NCBI GenBank assembly: GCA_900491605.1 | Contig: UESW01004383.1 | Span: 178,079 to 242,078, forward strand | From: Calamus simplicifolius | Lineage: Eukaryota > Streptophyta > Magnoliopsida > Arecales > Arecaceae | DNA length: 64,000 nucleotides | Direction: 5' to 3' | In this document: one piece after another, positions 1 through 9,777 of the stretch | Position numbering within the stretch: the first letter of the stretch is position 1 | How the letters are laid out: every line of letters begins with the position of its first letter | Notes under the pieces: model-generated | What the model was told of the DNA's origin: nothing | The model's input: only the letters and a program-made list of their open reading frames with translations | The model's database searches: none | Translations under genes and position numbers: made by a program

Positions 1-28
1 GCAAAGCCCGCCACCGCTTTGCTATCAC

Positions 29-970
29 TTGTCTCCCAGTCCACTGGAGGCGGCGTCGGCGATAACCTCTGAGCCGCTTGACCCCCGAGAGCTGGGAAGG
101 AGGGGAGAACCAACCGAGCACCTCCTGACCCTCCCCTTAGGGGATGACCCGGCAAGGACTGTCCAGGTTGGGGCGTTACTTCCGGAGGAGGCACGCGATC
201 GACTTCTCACTTTCCTGCGTGCCAATGCCGACGTCTTTGCATGGTCGTCCTCAGACATGCCGGGCGTCCCTGAGGAGGTGATCACCCATCGGCTCAACCT
301 CAGGCCAGAGTGTCAGCCGGTCTGACAGAAGAAAAGGAGCTTCGCTCCAGACAGACAGAAAGCTATCGACGAGAAAGTTCACAAGTTGACGGCTGCAGGC
401 CATATTCGGGAAGTTCATTACCCCGAATGGTTGGCCAATGTGGTGATGGTCCATAAGACTAATGGAAGCTGGAGGATGTGTGTAGACTTCACCGATCTCA
501 ACAAAGCATGCCCCAAGGACAGCTTTCCCTTGCCCCGGATCGATCAACTAGTGGACGCTACATCCGGCCATGAGGTCCTTAGCTTCATGGATGCCTTCTC
601 TGGGTACAACTAGATCAGGATGAACCCGGTGGATGAGGAAGCCACCTCCTTCATAACTGAGAAGGGGCTGTACTGCTACAAGGTAATGCCATTTGGGCTA
701 AAAAACACGGGAGCCACCTACCAAAGGTTAATGAATAAAGTCTTTGAGGACCAGATAGGACGCAACATGGAGGTGTACATGGATGATATGCTGACAAAAA
801 GTGTCCACACCACCGATCATATCGCCGACCTAACGGAGACTTTTGACAACCTTCGTCGATACCAGATGAGGCTGAACCCACGCAACTGTGCATTTGGGGT
901 GACAGTCGGAAAGTTCTTGGGTTTCATGGTGACCCGGCGAGGGATCGAGGCAAACCCGGACAAAGTTTAA
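29..970 (+). pseudogene. Element A reverse transcriptase (broken)
   Basis: This is the reverse transcriptase segment of the gypsy polyprotein, which would copy element RNA into DNA in the cytoplasmic particle. Visible motifs are WRMCVDFTDLNKACPKD, the FPLPRID block, SFMDAFSGYN, the MPFGLKN block and the catalytic YMDD at about 777-788. The reading frame is broken by a TGA at 323-325 and by a TAG at 611-613 directly after SGYN. Further breaks follow the PDKV motif near 970. The equivalent segment of element E (48993-49379) reads through the same SGYN position. It is confidently a Ty3/gypsy RT, and certainly non-functional as it stands. Confidence 0.85.
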
Positions 971-1577
971 GCCATCCTGGACATGAGGTCTCCCACCAAC
1001 AAGAAGGAAGTACAGCGCTGACAGAAAGGGTGGCGGCCTTGAGCCGTTTTCTGTCCAAGTCCGCTGAGAGGTGCCTTGCCTTTCTTCAAGGCGCTCCGCA
1101 AGGCTAACGGATTCGAATGGATGAAAGAATGTCAGAAGGTGTTCGAGGGGCTAAAGGAATTCCTATCTACCCCGCCATTGCTATCCAAGCCAACAGGTGG
1201 AGAAGAACTCCTTCCGTACCTCGCAGCTTCTCCCGAGGCCGTTAGTTCTGTACTGGTGCTCCATGATGCGGAGACCAATGGCATGCAAAAGCCAGTGTAT
1301 TACACAAGCAAGGTGCTCCACGATGAGGAGACCAGGTACTCAAAGATTGAGAAGACTATCTTCGCGTTAATCATGTTGCCCAGCGCCTACGGCCATACTT
1401 CCAAGCCCATCCGATTGCGGTGATCACAGACCAACCTCTAAAGACAATTCTCGCTCGCCCGGATACTTCGGGTCGATTGGCGAAGTGGGCGCTCAAGTTG
1501 GGAGAATTTGATCTATCTTTCCACCCTCGATCGGCCATGAAATCCCAAGTCCTGGCGGATTTTTTGGTCGAGTGCAC
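971..1577 (+). pseudogene. Element A RNase H (RT-associated)
   Basis: This segment continues the polyprotein from RT. It reads FFKALRKANGFEW, then a KEFLSTPPLLSKP block, then YYTSKVLHDEETRYSKIEK, all typical of the connection and RNase H region of plant gypsy elements. After a frame change it continues with DQPLKTILARPDTSGRLAKW and a QVLADFLVECT motif. At least two frameshifts (near 1015 and 1385-1420) break it. Its role would be removal of the RNA strand during reverse transcription. It is decayed and has no independent function. Confidence 0.75.
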
Positions 1578-1619
1578 CTGGGGCGAGGAGCAACCCGAAG
1601 AGGCCTCTGCAAACCCCTC

Positions 1620-2091
1620 GCCTCTCGGAACCAGAGATGATGAATGGGTCCTTCATGTAGACGGAGCGTCAAATTCTCAAGGGAGTGGAGCATGCCTCAT
1701 CTGAGTGTGCACTCCACTTCCTCTTTCCAGCCACCAATAATCAGGCAGAATATAAGCTCTGCTGTCTGGGATAAGATTAGCCCGAGAGCTCGGGGTAAAG
1801 CGCCTTAGGGCGTTCACTGACTCCCAGTTGGTCACTGGCCAAATCGTAGGGGAGTATGAAGCAAGGGATCCCATCATATCCCACTACTTAAGTATGGTGC
1901 AGTCGCAAGCTTCTCTCTTAGCTTATTTTAATGTTAGCTATATCTCAAGGGAAAATGCTAGAGCTGACGCTTTGTCCCATCTTGCCACCTCAACTGACGG
2001 GATGTTGGGAAGAGCTTATGTAGAGCACCTGGAAGCCCCGAGTATTGATGTAACAAGAGAAACTCTGCCAGTTGAGCAGGAGCCTTCCTAG
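1620..2091 (+). pseudogene. Element A second RNase H (aRH-like)
   Basis: A second RNase H-like block starts with WVLHVDGASNSQGSGA, is interrupted by a stop at 1702-1704, and resumes in another frame around 1750-1880 with the region matching element E's ATNNQAKYEALLFGIRLA. It ends with a YISRENARADALSHLA motif. An additional RNase H after the RT-linked one is a known mark of Tat-type plant gypsy elements and is the main reason for that assignment. It carries at least one frameshift and a stop, so this copy is inactive. Confidence 0.75.
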
Positions 2092-3280
2092 ATGGACGCT
2101 TATGTCCAGTACCTTACCAATGGTACCCTCCCAGAAGACCCTGTCGAGGCCAGGAAACTCAAAAGACGGACCTCGAAGTTTTTCATAATGGAGGGAAAAC
2201 TCTATCGAAGGTCGTTCTCATACCCGGTTCTCAGATGTGTTGGCCCCACAGAAGCAGATTATATCCTGCGAGAGATACATGAAGGTATATGTGGAAGCCA
2301 TCTGGGGGGCAGAGCTCTCGCATACAAAGCTACGGCAGGGATATTACTAGCTGACAATGAAGGAGGATGCGTCCGAACTTGTTAAGAGGTGTGACAGCTG
2401 CCAGCGCTATGCTAATATTCAACATCAATCGGCGTCCCAACTGACCCCCCTGGCCGCACCCTGGCCCTTCGCCAGTGGGGCATGGACATCCTTGGCCATT
2501 CCCTCCAGCCTTCGGACAACGCAAGTTCTTAGTAGTAGCAGTTGACCATTTCACCAAGTGGATCGAGGCTGAGGCTCTCGCCAAGATCACGAGGGAAAAG
2601 TAAGATCTTTCTTCTGGAAGTCTATCGTGTGCCGGTTCGAACTGCCACACACCCTCATTACTGATAACGGCCGACAGTTTGACAACACGGCCTTCCGAGA
2701 ATTCTGCATCGGCCTGGGCATTCATCAACGATTCACCTCTGTGGGGCACCCCCAAACCAATGGCGCAGTGAGGTGACTAACCGCATTATCCTCCAAGGGC
2801 TCAGGGCCCGACTAGATGGTTGCAAAGGGTGTTGGGTGGAGGAGCTCCCCAGTGTATTGTGGGCATACCACACGACGCCACGAGCCCCCACCGGGAAACT
2901 CCTTTCAGCCTGGTCTTTGGGACGAGGCAGTCATTCCGGTGGAGATAGGTGTCCCCAGTCCCCGGAGAGAGTTATACCACAAAGAGAGCAACCCAAATCA
3001 GCTGTGGGCTAATCTAGATCTAGTGGAAGAATTGCGAGACCAGGCGGAACTTCGCATGGCGGCTTTCCGTCAGCGAGCGGCCAGATACTACAATGCTCGA
3101 GTATGGTCCAAGATGTTCCACCCTGGAGATTTCATTCCGCAACGAGCTGAAGTATCAAAGCCGACGGAGGGGGGCAAGCTGGCACCGAAATGGGAAGGAC
3201 CATACCGTGTCAAGGAGGTACTTCATCACGGGGCATACAAAGTTGAAGAGCTAGACGGGAAACCGCTCCCTCGCACTTAG
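2092..3280 (+). pseudogene. Element A integrase (broken)
   Basis: Integrase would insert the cDNA into the host genome. The N-terminal zinc-binding H2C2 region is visible from HEGICGSHLGG to CDSCQRYANIQ with frame breaks near 2335-2390. The catalytic core follows with the DHFTKWIEAE-type block near 2545-2580, TDNGRQFDNTAF near 2660-2690 and a VTNRIILQGLRARL block near 2773-2810. The C-terminal part (about 2950-3280) includes WEGPYRVKEVLHHGAYKVEELDG. At least four frameshifts are visible. The core TDNG Asp is kept here, whereas element E has lost it. Confidence 0.8.
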
Positions 3281-3394
3281 AACACCGACAATTTACGCCA
3301 GTATTATCAGTAATATGCTAACTTCATTAATTTGAACCTGCTTGATAGATTGTTGTTCAAAATATTTTCATTGCTTTTCGAGTGATCACGCTTT
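3281..3394 (+). other. Spacer between integrase and minisatellite
   Basis: Short AT-richer spacer after the integrase stop. It reads like the 3' end of the pol message (a QYYQ-type ending near 3300) and holds no recognisable gene. Confidence 0.4.
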
Positions 3395-4040
3395 TCACCA
3401 AAGACCGGCTCCGCGTCGGCAATTAAGCCCGGCTCCGTGTCGGCACCAAAGACCGGCTCCGCATTGGCAATTAAGCCCGGCTCTGCGCCGGCACCAAAGA
3501 CCAGCTCCGCATCGGCAATTAAGCCCGGCTCCGCGTCGGTACCAAAGCCCGGCTCCGCACCGGCACCAAAGACCGGCTCCGCGTCGGCAATTAAGCCCGG
3601 CTCTACATCGGCAATTAAGCTCGGCTCTGCGTCGGCACCAAAGCCGGCTCTGCGTCGGCACCAAAGACCGGCCCCGCATTGGCAATTAAGCCCGGCTCCG
3701 CATCGGCACCAAAGAACGGCTTCGCGTCGGCAATTAAGCCCGGCTCCGCATCGGCACCAAAGCCCGGCTCCGCATCGGCACCAAAGCCCGGCTCCGCGTC
3801 AGCACCAAAGACCGGCCCCGCGTCGGCAATTAAGCCCGGCTCCGCGTCGGCACCAAAGACCGGCTTCGCATCGGCAATTAAGCTCGGCTCCGCGTCAGCA
3901 ATTAAGCCCGGCTCAGCATCGGCACCAAAGCCTGGCTCCGCGTTAGCACTTAAGCCCGGCTCCGCATCGGCGCTATGCCCGGCTCCGCGCCGGCACTAAA
4001 GCTGGCTCCGTGTCGGCACTAAAGCCTGGCCCTGCGTCGG
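3395..4040 (+). repeat. 24-bp GC-rich minisatellite in element A
   Basis: About 26 imperfect copies of a 24-bp unit with core GGCTCCGCGTCGGCA are followed by either CCAAAGACC or ATTAAGCCC. The two linkers alternate irregularly. Because 24 is a multiple of three, all frames stay open over long stretches and would give an octapeptide repeat such as KPGSASAP. I treat it as non-coding: it lies after pol, has no start context, and both strands are equally open. Element E has a related array at the same place (51930-52319). Confidence 0.9.
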
Positions 4041-4381
4041 CACTTAAGGACAGCTTTATGTCGGCGCACACTGTCCAATTCTGCGTGGCATATCTAATGA
4101 GGCATTAGGCATTCCATGACTTTGCGCCGGCACGAGCGGGGTCTTATCTACCTATAGTTCAACTTTCGTTTCTGCAACCAAAATTGATCCCACATTAGTT
4201 CCCTAACTGAAAGAAATCGTGCTCTTCGGCCATTGGTTGTTGATTCGCGACAACTCACACACTAGCAAAGCTAATTATGACCAAAGACAAGTGTTATGAA
4301 TCGAAAGATTCATTAATGGCTAAAAGTTTACAAAATTGCCGATCTGAGTCGGACTTGAAGCAATACAATAAAAATAAAAAA
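4041..4381. other. Spacer after minisatellite
   Basis: Non-repetitive spacer between the minisatellite and the end of the antisense ORF. A few decayed repeat units are visible up to about 4130. No gene or RNA is recognised. Confidence 0.4.
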
Positions 4382-5099
4382 CTAAGGGTCACTTGGGGCT
4401 GTGTCGTCATCTTCAGGGACTTCATCTGGCTCCAACCCTTCAATCCCCTCGAGGTCGTAGAGTTTCTGAATTTTTTCCTTGCAGTCCTGGAAGCCAGCTT
4501 CGTAAGCGAATGTCGTCGATTCGGCTAATTCCTTACTAAAGGCTCTAGACTTCCTGAAATTCTCTACGGCTTCTGCGGCTCTTTTCTCCCCCTTGGAGGT
4601 TTTCCGCTCGGCCTCCGTGACCTTCTCCTCAGCCTCCGTGACCTTTTTATCGGCCTCGGCGGCCTCCCTCTTAGCTTCGGTCACCGCCGCCTCCAAGTCG
4701 GCAATCTTGGCGTCGGACTGACGGGCGACCTCTTTGGCCACATCTATTTCAATGGTGGCAGAATGTAATCAGTTCTTCAAAATACACATTTCTGATTCCG
4801 CCACCTCCAATCTCTCCTCGGCCATTCTTTGCTTTTCTTCGGCCGCCTGGGCGTTATCCAGCTCGTTGGCCGCCCGACGCTGGGCAACTTTCAGCGCGTA
4901 CTCTGCCTTCTCGGCTCTTAGCCGGATGGCTTCGACTTCGCCCTTTAAAGTGGCTCGAGTATCCTCCAGGGCCATCTCCACCTTTTCTGCCCTAGCCTGG
5001 AGTGATAGCATCTCCTCCCGCGATGATCAAGGGCAGCATCATTCAGGGCCCAAAGGTCCCTCATGGCAATCATAGAGTTCAACGCCTGGACGGAGTGTC

Positions 5100-5121
5100 A
5101 ATGTTAAAAAAAAAAAAAAAA
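5100..5121 (+). repeat. Poly-A tract within antisense ORF region
   Basis: An A run of about 17 bases lies between the coiled-coil part and the middle part of the antisense ORF, reading as poly-T on the coding strand. A T-rich tract here would fit a polypyrimidine stretch of an intron in the antisense ORF, but this is only an inference. Confidence 0.4.
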
Positions 5122-5929
5122 AGAAGGTGAAAAGGTTAATAGGGCAAAGCTCACCCAAAGGTATGCCACAGACGCCTCTCGGAAGAAGGTAGCCCTCCCC
5201 TGATGCCGAGAAACACCTGCACCTCAACCACAGATGCTTTGTTCAATGCTCGCTCGGCCCAGTGGCTGTGGTTCGCCAAAAGTGATTGGAAGGAAGGGTC
5301 AATGCCCTTCCCTTCCACAGACACGGGGGCCGCATGGGAGGACTCCGCCTCCGACTCTGCTGCCTCCGGCACCTTAGCCGGTGGAGGCACTTCGGTTGTT
5401 GCCCCTTTGGGGGGCATGGTAATGGCTGGAGTCGGCTTTGTAGTTGCATGGACCGGCTCCGTCTCGACGGCTTCGAGCGGGGGTGACGGTGCTTTTGCGA
5501 CCCGCTCCGGAGAAGGATCGAGCAGAATGACAGGAGGGGAGCCGGTACTGAAGGCGATTCTTTTCCTCTTGCTTGGCTCCGCCCAACTTCCTCGCTGGCC
5601 TCGGCCCTTACCATGTCTTTCCTCGCGGGCTCGTCGGCTTGGGCTCTGGCCGCCTCGTGCCCGCGCAGGGGATCCACAACTTTGGCCCTTCCAGCGTCGG
5701 ACTCAGCGTCGGTCCTTCCAGCGTCGGCCCCCCCAGCGTCGGTCCTTCCAGCGTCGGCCCTCCTCGGAATCTTAGTGCGCAGGGGCTCCACGACCCTGGT
5801 CCCTCCAACGTCGGCCCTCCCGCGTCGGCCCTCCTTGGAATCTTGGTGACAACCCTCCTCTCAGCGGGGCCCATTCCCCGTTGCCTTCCTCTTCTTAGTA
5901 ACTGCTTGCCTGAGCTCGCGAAGTGATGA

Positions 5930-6020
5930 CGTCATCCCTATGAAAAATCAGGAGATGAGTAAAAAAAAAGAAAAAAAAAAAAAGAAAAAAAGAAAGAGAA
6001 GAGGAAAGAAGGAAAAAGGT
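5930..6020 (+). repeat. Purine-rich A/G tract
   Basis: A long AAAAAG/GAAAGG-rich stretch, pyrimidine-rich on the antisense ORF strand. It sits between the Transposase_28-like part and the low-complexity middle part. It could be an intron tract of the antisense ORF or simple sequence. Confidence 0.4.
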
Positions 6021-6899
6021 GAGTAATCAAGTACTCACCATCAGAAGGGATTAGGCCGGCGAGACGAAGGTTTTCGTCGATCAGAAGCTTATTACATCGA
6101 GGGACATCGGCAGTCAAAGCTGCCCAAATGCCATTCGATCCCTTGGGAGGATAGAGGAATCCTTATTAGCGTCAGTGTTGGGTGTCCCCCATCTTTCACT
6201 CACCCCCTCGACATCGGCAAAAAAGAACTTATCCTTCCACCCTTTAACAGAGGTGGGAAGGTATAATTTAAGGATCCTAGTGGGTCTAGGAGTAAAGGAC
6301 CACCAACCTGACTGCTTGTGAAGGATATAAAAACTGCGGAATAAGGAGATACTGGCCTCTATGCCTTGCAGGTGACAGAGAACCAGAAAGCCAACGATAG
6401 TTCGGATCGAGTTAGGGATAGTTGGGAAGGTGTTAAAGAATATCGGTCTAGAAGGTTAAGGATGAAAGGGTGGATGGGTAATCGAAGTCCTGCCTTAAAG
6501 AAGGCTCCGTACAAGGCAACTCTTCCAGGACGGGAAGAAGTTACCCTGTCATCAGGAGCATGGTAGGACAGACGTAGGTTTGGTGGAAAACTATATTTGG
6601 CTTTAGGTTTACTATGTCTTGAGCAGACATAGTGGAAGCAGTCCACTCGGAGGACTCCTTGACAGCGTTGGAAGGATCACAGCTGTTGGACGGTGCTGGG
6701 TGGAGGTCCGTCCGACGGTCGGATGACTCCCGGCTGCGGGGCGTCTGACTGACCGCCGCTCCGACGAGGAATGGTCAGATGATGGGGTGGACCATTGGCT
6801 TGGTAAGGAAGCGGAAGTTGAGAAGGAATGGGGGAACGAACCCCGGAATCGAAATAGAACGGAGGGCGAGGAAGCCATGGAAACTAACCTGGAAAGCTT

Positions 6900-7331
6900 G
6901 AACTAAGATCGAAGGAGCACGAGGAGAGGAACAGACATGGGAGGCGGACAGACGCTTGCAGACTCAGGGGAGGTGGCTGTAACATAAGAGAAGGAGGGAA
7001 TGGGAAGATAAGGATGATTTTTCTTTTTATAGCCCCATTTCAAATCATCCCGCAGCCGTCCGGTCTGGCCATGTGTCTACCTTCAAATGGAAGCCGCTTC
7101 GGCGGCCTACCGGCACGAAAAACACGAAAAGCATCACCAATAGAAAGATGATGGTGGCCTTACCGCAATGATGACGCTCGCCTTTTTACGACTTATTACT
7201 CGAGGAAAATCTTCCCCAATCCCAACAGCCTGAACGAACGAAATAATGGCGCGAAAGTCAGCCGCCCAGTGGATATTAACACCCATTTCGCTGGTGATTG
7301 TGCGCTCACTTATCTCAGGGGCGGGGGCATC
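6900..7331 (+). other. Pre-LTR spacer with polypurine tract
   Basis: Gene-free stretch between the antisense ORF and the 3' LTR of element A. It ends in a G-rich run, AGGGGCGGGGG at about 7317-7327, which fits the polypurine tract that primes plus-strand DNA synthesis just before the LTR. No other feature is recognised. Confidence 0.5.
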
Positions 7332-8148
7332 TGATACGGCTGACCATCTCCTCTGGGTGGTGTTATAACCTCATGCGTAATTTTCGGAGATAATGACGTG
7401 ACAGCTAATCCTAGAGATGGTGGAATCTTGGCTCTGGCCTTTGGCTCCGGCCTCCAGCGACGGCTCCGGCCTTTGGCTTCGGCCTCCAGCGACGGCTCCG
7501 GCCTTTGGCTTCGTCCTTTGGCTTCGGCCTCCAGCGACGGCTCCGGCCTTTGGCTCCGGCCTCCGGCGACGGCTTTGGCCTTTGGCTCTGACCTCCAGAC
7601 GGCTCCGGCCTTTGGCTCCGGCCTCCAGCGACGGTTTCGAACCCTGCCTTTGGCCCCAGCTCTAACTTGGTGCCTTACTTTCCTGCATACACTATGACCC
7701 ACTTCAGGTAACAGATCCCGAGATTCAAGATCTGTTACCGTATATCTCGCTCACCGAAATCACGAGCAAGTACTAGCACGCCCAGCAGTTACCGCCACAA
7801 GCGGCCCCCATCCAGCAATGGCTTACCTAGTTGTCGTTCGAAGGAGCTTATCCTAACAAGGAAGATTCGACGGTTCAAAACAGAACAAAAAGAAAGGAAC
7901 CTCCAAGACAGGTATAAAAGGACCCGAGCTCAACTAAACAAGGGGAATCTCTCTCTCTCAAAAAAGATAGACACTACACTCCTGTTCAACAAGTTCATTA
8001 ACTTGAGCGTCGGAGGGTCCTCGCCGGAAATACCGGCCCGAGGACTTCTTGCAGGTTTTCAGAGGAGGAAGACGACTTTTTCACCCCATTTGGAGGCCCA
8101 CAATAGATCTTAGCATGCCCGACGCTCATCACAGGTGACTTATCCGCA
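7332..8148 (+). repeat. 3' LTR of element A
   Basis: Begins TGATACGGCTGACCA and ends near CCGCA. The start aligns with the 5' LTR of element E (TGATATGGCTAATCACCA at 45519), and the ends share a CTCAYCRCARGTGAYTT block. It contains a 32-bp-type GC-rich repeat (7425-7650), a TATA box TATAAAA at 7913-7919 and a U5 block with GGAGGGTCC that is also found in E (46263-46271). Ends are set by comparison only, since no second copy of this LTR lies in the window. Confidence 0.7.
7425..7650 (+). repeat. 32-bp GC-rich tandem repeat in LTR U3
   Basis: About seven imperfect copies of a unit built from CGGCTCCGGCCTTTGG and CCTCCAGCGA. It lies upstream of the TATA box at 7913, so in the U3 region. The LTR of element E has a 40-bp array of different sequence at the same relative place. 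Confidence 0.85.
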
Positions 8149-9332
8149 TCAAAAATAATATTGTATAATATGAGTCATAATCAATACGTGCCGGTTGCAT
8201 GCATGTTATATGTAGGTTTGATTAGGAGTTTGTTCTTCCTTTTATCTGTCGAATGTCTCTTCTTATATATGATTGATTTGGAAATCTCTAACCTGTTGTC
8301 TTTGATTGAGTGGATTGCATTCCAACAACAATTAGCTTAGTTTGAAAAGTAAAATAGATAAATGTTGGCCAATAAGGAAAAATATTGAGACTAATTGATT
8401 ATATTGCTTATGTAGCATGTATATATGAAATGACAGAAGCTTGGCAATTTTTTAAATTTTTTTTTAAAATATATAGATCTTTTATGTAGCACAAACTTTG
8501 TCTTAAGAGATGGTTAGATGCTCATTAACAACCTATAATTTACTTTCTTCCTTTATTCTCTCTTTTTTTTAAATAATTTTAATATTAAAAATAAATTTGT
8601 TCAGGGTCTCTCCCCACTATTGACTTAAGAGGGGGGGAAAAAATGTCAATTTTTTTTTGTGCATAAAAAGAAAAATTGCACAATCTTTGGCACTGATATA
8701 ATGTTAATATTTTTAATTTTTTAATTTTTTTTTTTGGCAGTAGAAATTAACTTCTTATTTGGTCCCAAGACCTTTAATTACTAAAGAAGAGTCAACGGTG
8801 TAGAACAAACCTTAACAATATATAAGGCTCAAAGCAATGTTTAATTCCTATTTGTCTAAATAATGACGTACGTGCACTTTTTTTTGCAATATATATAATT
8901 CAGGAGTGATATGAAAAAATCCAAATGTTCTGCTGGAGTTGATGAGATGTCGTCAATGCGAAACAGAAAATGTGCCCACTTGATCAATCACTGGTCTCCT
9001 AAAAATATTTGAGTGCCTCGTACACGTTGGAGCATATGCCGTCCAAGAGGCAAAATTAGGTGGCATCTTTATTTTTTTTCCTTGTAAAATTCTTGAGAGC
9101 AACATAAAGGCAGCAATGAAGGATATGATACTTCATTAGGATGGGCCATTCTGTTGCTTTTATTTTGTTCCTCCTAGAGGTACAATGATGATGATGATGA
9201 CCATGCATCCATCATCCCACCTATTTCCTTCTCACATGCTTTACAAATATGAGATATATAGAATCAATGCCTTAATGGATTTTAATATATGTAATTAAAG
9301 GTATGGTATGACTTCTTAATTATATTGCCCTA
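8149..9332. other. Gene-free AT-rich stretch
   Basis: AT-rich sequence with many poly-T and poly-A runs and a short ATG/GAT microsatellite (about 9186-9201). I see no ORF, RNA gene or element signature. The 5 bases after element A (TCAAA) would be its target duplication, but the left flank is not in the window. Confidence 0.5.
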
Positions 9333-9777
9333 CTTTTTTTTTTTTTTTTTATGGAACAGACGAGCGATCACACAAGTCTGATGTGAATCATCCCAGATAC
9401 ATCAGAATATAAAATTATGATAAAACAGGAGGGCAGGGGTCACTACTACTCCATATCCTAAATCCCACATGCTGTGCCACAGCAGCCGCCATCCAGTCCA
9501 TCACCGAATTGGTTTCACGAAAAACATGACGAATCTGGGCAGTGTCAACTTCCTGAAGCATAGACCATATAACCCTGAGAATCAGATTAGATGATGCTTC
9601 GAGAATACTCTTCTTTCGCAACCACTGAATAACTGTCATGGAATCGCCTTCAATCACTAGTCTCTGGGCTCGAAGAGTCAGAGAAGCATAAGAAATACCT
9701 GTCCAAGCAGCATAAAGCTCAGACGTAGGGACAGAAAAATTCAGAGAGCCGAATCCTTCGGCCGCCAACTTAATTAA
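9333..9777 (-). mobile_element. 5'-truncated L1-type LINE fragment with poly-A tail
   Basis: On the minus strand an RNase H-like segment is followed, about 65 bp after its stop, by a poly-A tail seen as 17 T's at 9334-9350 on the plus strand. A terminal RNase H plus a poly-A tail is the layout of plant L1-type LINEs, and heavy 5' truncation is usual for them. The upstream end is placed where the coding similarity stops. No clear target-site duplication was found. Confidence 0.65.
9415..9768 (-). CDS. RNase H-like domain of a LINE (partial)
   Basis: An uninterrupted 117-residue frame resembles the plant 'reverse transcriptase-like' RNase H domain (RVT_3 type) found at the end of L1-type polyproteins. 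Visible blocks are ELYAAWTGISYA (with the conserved Glu) and LVIEGDSMTVIQWL (with the conserved Asp), followed by a HVFRETNSVMDWMAA region where such domains have RExNxxAD. Here the final Asp is not in its usual setting (NSVMD). The true protein would be far longer, so this is a fragment. It may also resemble stand-alone RNase H-like genes, but the adjacent poly-A tail favours a LINE. Confidence 0.6.
   Translation of the reverse strand: MAAEGFGSLNFSVPTSELYAAWTGISYASLTLRAQRLVIEGDSMTVIQWLRKKSILEASSNLILRVIWSMLQEVDTAQIRHVFRETNSVMDWMAAAVAQHVGFRIWSSSDPCPPVLS

Larger units (their letters stand above)
4382..6646 (-). pseudogene. Antisense extra ORF of element A (Transposase_28-like plus coiled coil)
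   Basis: On the strand opposite to pol, several minus-strand reading frames line up as one extra ORF. Its N-terminal part (6646-6359) has the block GRVALYGAFFKAGLRLPIHP, resembling the 'putative gypsy type transposon' (Transposase_28) family. The following 6360-6050 region, in a shifted frame, includes a VKGWKDKFFF-type motif seen in the same family. The middle (5791-5151) is rich in Ala, Asp, Pro and Ser with 15-bp repeats around 5690-5830. The C-terminal part (5011-4382) is a strongly charged Ala/Glu/Lys coiled coil ending in an acidic tail (EPDEVPEDDDTA). Antisense ORFs at this position are known in Tat-type elements; the function is unknown. Frame changes may be introns or decay. A further minus-strand frame at 6878-6612, Ser- and Pro-rich, could be the N-terminus. 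Confidence 0.6.
1..8148 (+). mobile_element. Element A: Ty3/gypsy LTR retrotransposon, Tat-type, 5' part outside window
   Basis: The order seen is reverse transcriptase, RNase H, a second RNase H-like segment (motif VDGASNSQGSG), integrase, a GC-rich minisatellite, an antisense ORF and an LTR. A second RNase H and extra ORFs between pol and the 3' LTR are known features of the Tat lineage of plant Ty3/gypsy elements. The pol genes carry several stops and frameshifts, so this copy is dead. Gag, protease and the 5' LTR lie beyond the left edge. The LTR ends were set by alignment to the related element E at 45519. Confidence 0.85.

Noticed and set aside
3342..3999. Long plus- and minus-strand reading frames over the GC-rich minisatellite
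   Set aside because: They exist only because the 24-bp unit lacks stops. All three plus frames and one minus frame are open, there is no start context, and the position after pol gives no reason to expect a gene.
3395..4040. CRISPR-like array of short repeats
   Set aside because: Repeats are contiguous with no unique spacers, in a plant retrotransposon. It is a minisatellite.
4734..5075. Plus-strand Ser/Ala-rich frame opposite the coiled-coil ORF
   Set aside because: It is the complement of the Ala/Glu-rich coiled coil and has no independent support.
5203..5926. Plus-strand frames over the middle of the antisense ORF
   Set aside because: Low-complexity shadows of the repeat-rich minus-strand ORF. 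The minus strand carries the recognisable domain and coiled coil.
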